This document shows, piece after piece, positions 59,637 through 64,000 of a DNA stretch of 64,000 bases; the first letter of the stretch is position 1, and each line of letters begins with the position of its first letter. The stretch lies in assembly GCA_040080835.1 (NCBI GenBank), contig JBEBHP010000007.1:124001-188000 (forward strand). The letters are read 5' to 3'. The notes under the pieces are model-generated. The model saw only the letters and a list, made by a program, of their open reading frames with translations, searched no databases and was not told the DNA's origin. Position numbers and translations under genes: made by a program. Source of the DNA: SZUA-430 sp040080835. Lineage in GTDB: Bacteria > Pseudomonadota > Alphaproteobacteria > Micropepsales > Micropepsaceae.

Positions 59637-61280
59637 TTAGCTCTTGCCCTTCAGCTTCACCGCAACAAACACCTTTGCGGTCTTGCGTTCGATGAAGAGG
59701 AGCACGGATGGGCGCTTGAGCGACTTGGCCGTTTCCACGGCGGTCTTTACATCTGCAACAGAGTCGACAGCCTTGCCTGATGCCTGGATGATGCGGTCAC
59801 CTGGTTGCAGGCCACGCTCTGCAGCGTCGCTATCGGGATCAACATCAGTAATGACCACGCCGTGCGCATCACCCTTCAAACCAAGCTCCTGCCGGATTTC
59901 CGGTGTGATGGCGCTGAGATCAAGACCCAGCGCTGCAACCTTTGCGCCGCCAGGCGCTTGGCCGGGCATGCCCTGATCATCATCCTGGTTGTTCTGGCCG
60001 AGCAGCGTCTTCTGGTCCGGACGTTTCGCGACTGTTACGTTGATTGAGGTTTCGCGATTGTCTCTCCACACGCCAAACTTGGCGTTTTGGTTGACTTGCA
60101 GGGCCGCGACACGGCGCGAAAGGTCGCGATTGTCCTTTACTGGCGTGCCATCCATCCGGATGACCACGTCGCCAGTCCTGAAGCCGGACTTCTGCGCCGG
60201 GCTGCCGCTGATCACGTCAGTGACAATGGCGCCGTTGTTGTTTGCCATGCCCAGGCTGGCGGCGGTATCTTCATCGACACTCTGGATCTGGACTCCCAGC
60301 CAGCCACGGGTGACGGTTCCACCAGCCTTTAGCTCCGTCACAACACGCTGAATCGTGTTAGATGGAATGGCAAAGCCGATGCCAACGCTGCCGCCTGACG
60401 GCGAGAATATCGCAGTGTTCATTCCAATGACGCGCCCACCCAGGTCAAAAGTCGGCCCACCAGAGTTACCGCGATTGATAGAGGCGTCGATCTGAAGAAA
60501 GTCCGTGAATTGTGATCCGGTGACGTCATCCCTGCCGCGTGCAGACACGATACCGGCAGTGACCGTGCCACCGAGGCCGAACGGATTGCCGACAGCAAGC
60601 ACCCAGTCGCCAACGCGTACATGACTGTCGTCGCCAAAACTCACGGTCGGGAAGGCCTTTCCGCCTTCGATCTTGAGCACTGCGATGTCAGTCGGTTCAT
60701 CACGACCGATCAGTTTCGCCTTGAATTTCTTGCCGTCCGCAAACACAACTTCAATGTCAGTAGCATTGGCGACAACATGATTGTTCGTCACCATGTAGCC
60801 ATTTGCTTCGACTACAAATCCGGAACCCTGAACTTCACCACCCCTGCTGCGCTGCCGGTCAGGCGCGCCCTTGCGGAAGCGCTCGAAATAATCGCGCAGG
60901 CCTGGCGGAAGTTGCTCCAGGTCCTCCTCTTTGATCTCCGGAGCTTCAGGAGAAGAAACCTTTGCACGGATACTGACAACGGCAGGCGACACGTGTTCAA
61001 CGATGTCTGCAAACGTGCCAGCAGCCCCGATCCCGGAGCTTACCATGAACGGAGCGGCCGACGATGACGCCGAAACCGCAGGCGTCGGCGTCGGCGCTTC
61101 AGCCACGGCCGGGACGCCACCACCACTCCATGCAAAGCCGAACACCGCACCAGCTGTTGCTGCGATAGCAATCGCCGCCGCGCTGATCATCAGCACGCTG
61201 CGTCGAGCCTTCGGCACTTCTGCTTTCGGTGATTTCGATTCAGCGGGCAAAGCTTCAGGCAGGGAGGACCCGTCAGACAT
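59637..61280 (-). CDS. DegP/HtrA-type periplasmic serine protease
   Basis: A 547-aa protease with a signal-anchor (SVLMISAAAIAIAATAGAVFGF) near residue 30, a trypsin-like domain with the triad His in TNNHVVANA, Asp in EPTDIAVLKI and Ser in INRGNSGGP, and two PDZ domains (TRGWLGVQIQSVDEDTA and VVITDVDPDSDAAERGLQPGD). It degrades or refolds misfolded envelope proteins. ATG 61280 follows AAGGAG. The downstream two-component system in the same direction suggests joint envelope-stress control. Confidence 0.95.
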   Translation of the reverse strand: MSDGSSLPEALPAESKSPKAEVPKARRSVLMISAAAIAIAATAGAVFGFAWSGGGVPAVAEAPTPTPAVSASSSAAPFMVSSGIGAAGTFADIVEHVSPAVVSIRAKVSSPEAPEIKEEDLEQLPPGLRDYFERFRKGAPDRQRSRGGEVQGSGFVVEANGYMVTNNHVVANATDIEVVFADGKKFKAKLIGRDEPTDIAVLKIEGGKAFPTVSFGDDSHVRVGDWVLAVGNPFGLGGTVTAGIVSARGRDDVTGSQFTDFLQIDASINRGNSGGPTFDLGGRVIGMNTAIFSPSGGSVGIGFAIPSNTIQRVVTELKAGGTVTRGWLGVQIQSVDEDTAASLGMANNNGAIVTDVISGSPAQKSGFRTGDVVIRMDGTPVKDNRDLSRRVAALQVNQNAKFGVWRDNRETSINVTVAKRPDQKTLLGQNNQDDDQGMPGQAPGGAKVAALGLDLSAITPEIRQELGLKGDAHGVVITDVDPDSDAAERGLQPGDRIIQASGKAVDSVADVKTAVETAKSLKRPSVLLFIERKTAKVFVAVKLKGKS

Positions 61281-61441
61281 GAAAAACTCCTTCGAAAAAC
61301 TGGTCAGCGTGCGACCCAACTCGAACGCTGGCGTTTGACAACATTCATTATATAGGCCTTCAATTATGACTTAAATCTGTCCGAAACATGAACTATACGT
61401 TACCGTATCGGTAATCATACGAGTGCGCAAGATTTGCAAAA

Positions 61442-61888
61442 TTACGGAGCCTTTTGGCCCTCTTTCCAGACACCCTTGGCTTTCAGGGCGCGCGCCACTT
61501 CAGGCGGCATGTAATTCTCGTCGTGCTTGGCAAGCACATTCTGGGCAATAAACTCGCCATCCTCGCGAAAAGAGCCTGTAACAACCACGCCCTGACCCTC
61601 TCGAAACAAGTCTGGCAGATCCTTGTTGTAGCGCACAGCGACTTCAGCATCGCCATCAGTCACTTTGAATTGAACATCAAACCCTTCCAGGTGCTTGATG
61701 CTTCCATTCGTGACCAGGCCACCCAGATTGATCATGCGACCGACTGCGACCTGTCGCTGTTTGGCTTCGCTCGGCGTGTAGAAGAACAGGGTCGCATCAC
61801 CCAGCGCATAAACAACGAGGGTCGTTGCCAGGGCGGCAATGCTCAAGGAACCGAACAGGAATATCAATCTGCGCTGGCGGCGTGTCAT
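61442..61888 (-). CDS. ccmE: Cytochrome c maturation heme chaperone CcmE
   Basis: A 148-aa protein with one N-terminal membrane anchor (LIFLFGSLSIAALATTLVVYAL) and a periplasmic OB-fold. The heme-binding His lies in KHDENYMPPE, with the Tyr four residues later, as required. It accepts heme from CcmCD and passes it to apocytochrome c. ATG 61888 starts the conserved region TRRQRRL. Other ccm genes are not in the window, so it is detached from the usual operon. Confidence 0.95.
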   Translation of the reverse strand: MTRRQRRLIFLFGSLSIAALATTLVVYALGDATLFFYTPSEAKQRQVAVGRMINLGGLVTNGSIKHLEGFDVQFKVTDGDAEVAVRYNKDLPDLFREGQGVVVTGSFREDGEFIAQNVLAKHDENYMPPEVARALKAKGVWKEGQKAP

Positions 61889-61928
61889 GAGCGACAAATT
61901 ACTGCGCACGAACAAGCACGCGCAAGCG

Positions 61929-63155
61929 TCAAAGTGCAGCTCTTTTAAGTTCCGCTGCATAGAACCCGTCAGTGCCGGATTGGGCAGGTGTCAAAGCCAA
62001 ATGGCGGGAAACATGCCAGTCAGGATGCCGCGCGCAGAACGCTTCGGCTTGCTGTGGCCCTTCTGCAGGCAAGACCGAGCAGACGGCGTAAACCACCCGC
62101 CCTTGCTTGTTGACCAGGACAGCTGCACGATCCAGCAACCTGGCCTGAATGTCGCGATATCCCTGCAGCGTCTCGGGTGTCAGGTTCCACTTCGCTTCCG
62201 GATTGCGCCGCCATGTGCCGCTGCCCGAACACGGCGCATCGACGAATACAATGTCCGCCCCTGCCCCGACGCGATCTGCGATATCGCCGGAGTACGGATC
62301 GCCCGCGAGCCTGATATTGGACGCCCCGGCTCGCACCACGCGCGGTCGCATCCTCTCGAGCCTTTCGGCGCTGACGTCGCACGCAAGGATGCAGCCACGA
62401 TTTTGCATGACAGCGGCAAGAGCGAGCGTCTTGCCACCAGCTCCGGCTGCCAGATCCACAACGATTTCATCAGCCTTCACAGCGGCAAACTCGACAGCGA
62501 GCTGCGAACTCTCGTCCTGGACTTCAACACGACCGTCGATGTAACAGGCAAGCGAGTTGAGTTTTGGATCGGAACCCGGCTCAAAGCGAATTCCGGTTGC
62601 GGACCTGACACAGGCTTTGACAGGCAGCGAAAGTGCCTTGAGCTCTTCCAGCAGGCTTTCCCGATCGGCCTTCAGCAGATTCACCCGCAGATCAAGCGGC
62701 GCTCTTTCGTTAAGCGCGCGCAATTCGATGGTCAATCGTTCGCCGAATGCAGAGGCGAGGTCGGCATGAAGCCATTGCGGATAATTCAGTGACACATGTC
62801 CTGGCAGCTCCGCAGCGCGTCCCTGCAGTGCATCCCGTTCGCCCGATGAAAGCTCGCCCAGCGCATGGCTGCCGTCAACGCACAACGCCGCAATGGCGTC
62901 TGTGGTCAAACTGTCAATCGCTCTGAGCGAACCCACGACAAGCGCGCGAGGATCTGAGGAACCGGTAACAATCGCACATTCGTTGAGACGCCTCAGCACT
63001 GTATAGACACGCTCGGCAATTGCCGCACGATCCTTGGATCCGGCAAAGCGGTGTGCCTTGCCCCAGTGCAGCAGTACCCGGTCGGCTGCAGCCTTCCGGG
63101 TCAGTATTTCGTGTATGACTTCAGCAGCTGCAGCCAGCCTTGCGCCAGGTGTCAT
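61929..63155 (-). CDS. RNA (cytosine-C5) methyltransferase, RsmB/NOL1 family
   Basis: A 408-aa SAM-dependent RNA methyltransferase. An N-terminal NusB-like helical region precedes the Rossmann domain; VVDLAAGAGGKTLALAA binds SAM, DAPCSGSGTWRRNPE holds motif IV with the Cys that releases product, and VYAVCSVLPAEG holds the motif VI catalytic Cys. The likely target is 16S rRNA C967 or a similar site. Its ATG overlaps the guaB stop (ATGA). Confidence 0.92.
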   Translation of the reverse strand: MTPGARLAAAAEVIHEILTRKAAADRVLLHWGKAHRFAGSKDRAAIAERVYTVLRRLNECAIVTGSSDPRALVVGSLRAIDSLTTDAIAALCVDGSHALGELSSGERDALQGRAAELPGHVSLNYPQWLHADLASAFGERLTIELRALNERAPLDLRVNLLKADRESLLEELKALSLPVKACVRSATGIRFEPGSDPKLNSLACYIDGRVEVQDESSQLAVEFAAVKADEIVVDLAAGAGGKTLALAAVMQNRGCILACDVSAERLERMRPRVVRAGASNIRLAGDPYSGDIADRVGAGADIVFVDAPCSGSGTWRRNPEAKWNLTPETLQGYRDIQARLLDRAAVLVNKQGRVVYAVCSVLPAEGPQQAEAFCARHPDWHVSRHLALTPAQSGTDGFYAAELKRAAL

Positions 63156-64000
63156 CCAGACATCGGATAGTTCGGTGACTCGCGCGTCACTAGGATCGAA
63201 TGCGGGTGGCTCTCGCGAAGCCCGGCCGACGAAATCTTCACGAACTTGGCCTTCGCCTGGAAGTCGTTGATGTCCTTGCTGCCCGTGTAGCCCATTGAAG
63301 CGCGAAGCCCGCCCACCAGCTGATGCACAACGCTTGAGATCGGGCCCTTGTATGGCACTTGCCCCTCGACACCCTCCGGAACCAGCTTCAGTGTGTCGCT
63401 CACCTCTGCCTGGAAATAGCGGTCCGCTGAACCACGCGCCATCGCGCCGAGCGATCCCATGCCTCGATAGGACTTGTAGCTGCGTCCCTGATAGAGGAAC
63501 ACCTCGCCGGGACTTTCATCGGTGCCGGCAAACAGCGATCCAAGCATGGCGCAGTTTGCTCCCGCTGCAATCGCTTTCGCGAAGTCGCCGGAAAACTTGA
63601 TGCCACCATCCGCGATCACGGGGATACCTTGTGCCCGCGTTGCCTCAACGACGTTGATAATGGCAGTCAGCTGGGGCACGCCAACACCCGCAACCATGCG
63701 CGTCGTGCAAATTGAACCAGGTCCAATTCCCACTTTGATGCCGTCAGCACCCACATCCATAAGCGCTTTGGCAGCATCGCCGGTCGCAACATTTCCTGCA
63801 ATCACCTGCGTCTGGTTTGACATGCGCTTGATGCGTTCGACGGCTTCAATGACACGGGCTGAATGCCCATGCGCAGTGTCGACAACGACAACATCGACGC
63901 CGGCTGCAATCAGCAGCTCAGTGCGAATGATTCCATCGCCACCAACCGTGGTCGCCGCGCCAACTCTCAGGCGACCCTGGCTGTCCTTGGCTGCGTTTGG
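63152..64000 (-). CDS. guaB: IMP dehydrogenase GuaB, C-terminal part (cut by window edge)
   Basis: The reading frame is open to the right edge (about 283 aa visible of ~490). It oxidises IMP to XMP in GTP synthesis. The catalytic Cys is in IGPGSICTTRMVAG, the IMP phosphate loop in IADGGIKFSGDFAKA, and the flap in YRGMGSLGAMARGSADRY. The segment AAGVDVVVVDTAHGHSARVI precedes an internal ATG that is not the start. The N-terminus and CBS domains lie beyond the edge. Confidence 0.97.
   Translation of the reverse strand, partial: PNAAKDSQGRLRVGAATTVGGDGIIRTELLIAAGVDVVVVDTAHGHSARVIEAVERIKRMSNQTQVIAGNVATGDAAKALMDVGADGIKVGIGPGSICTTRMVAGVGVPQLTAIINVVEATRAQGIPVIADGGIKFSGDFAKAIAAGANCAMLGSLFAGTDESPGEVFLYQGRSYKSYRGMGSLGAMARGSADRYFQAEVSDTLKLVPEGVEGQVPYKGPISSVVHQLVGGLRASMGYTGSKDINDFQAKAKFVKISSAGLRESHPHSILVTRESPNYPMSG

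Overview
The window looks like a chromosomal segment of an alphaproteobacterium. The evidence is a GC-rich coding style, two copies of a GTTC-N7-GTTC (alphaproteobacterial-type) LexA box, a DUF3489/DUF2924/large serine recombinase trio of the kind common in that class, CcmE next to an HtrA protease, and a Dnr-controlled nar operon. I cannot fix the order or genus. No rRNA, CRISPR array or intact prophage is visible; there are two tRNA genes (Gln-TTG, Pro-CGG).

Layout. (1) 1-10.3 kb: respiratory nitrate reduction. A leftward narK-narG-narH operon (narH runs off the left edge; narJ and narI are presumably beyond it) is divergent from a rightward Dnr/FNR-type regulator, an outer-membrane porin and mobB, which makes the guanine dinucleotide form of the molybdenum cofactor that NarG needs. 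Two perfect TTGAT-N4-ATCAA boxes sit between the two arms. (2) 10.4-13.3 kb: a diguanylate cyclase and an AraC-type regulator. (3) 13.3-19.1 kb: a scrambled accessory zone. It has a REP/RAYT system (one intact Y1 transposase, one truncated tandem copy, one older fragment, at least eight copies of a GGTGTCTGACCCC-type palindrome), a duplicated GFA-domain gene, a 551-bp direct repeat carrying the SOS box, and remnants of an IS66-type gene and a serine resolvase. (4) 19.1-32.1 kb: an acyl-CoA pathway (AMP-forming ligase, thiolase, SDR, paired MaoC hydratase subunits, enoyl-CoA hydratase) followed by two bacterial-luciferase-like monooxygenases, an MFS transporter, two LysR regulators and a FAD/NAD(P)-binding protein; the substrate is unknown.

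(5) 32.5-46.0 kb: an aromatic meta-cleavage cluster. The leftward operon encodes an HpaB-like hydroxylase, HpaE-like aldehyde dehydrogenase, FAH-family isomerase/decarboxylase, HpaI-like aldolase, HpaH-like hydratase, P450, FAD monooxygenase, DUF3237 protein and thioesterase. The rightward arm encodes a TetR regulator, a type I extradiol dioxygenase, an orphan CoxL-like molybdenum hydroxylase and a thioesterase. Palindromes of the form TGACT-N2-AGTCA lie in both promoter regions and are the likely TetR operators. No partner reductases are present for HpaB, the P450 or the CoxL-like protein. (6) 46.0-48.0 kb: a secreted NTF2-like protein, a DoxX-like protein and a LysR regulator. (7) 48.2-51.0 kb: a DUF3489-DUF2924-serine recombinase module abutting the 3' end of tRNA-Gln. 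(8) 51.2-64 kb: mostly housekeeping and envelope genes: an SMP-30-like membrane-anchored protein, tRNA-Pro, a lipoprotein, an EF-hand-like secreted protein, HU, an FAH hydrolase with a UMF1-type MFS transporter, a two-component system, an HtrA protease, ccmE, an RNA m5C methyltransferase and guaB (cut by the right edge).
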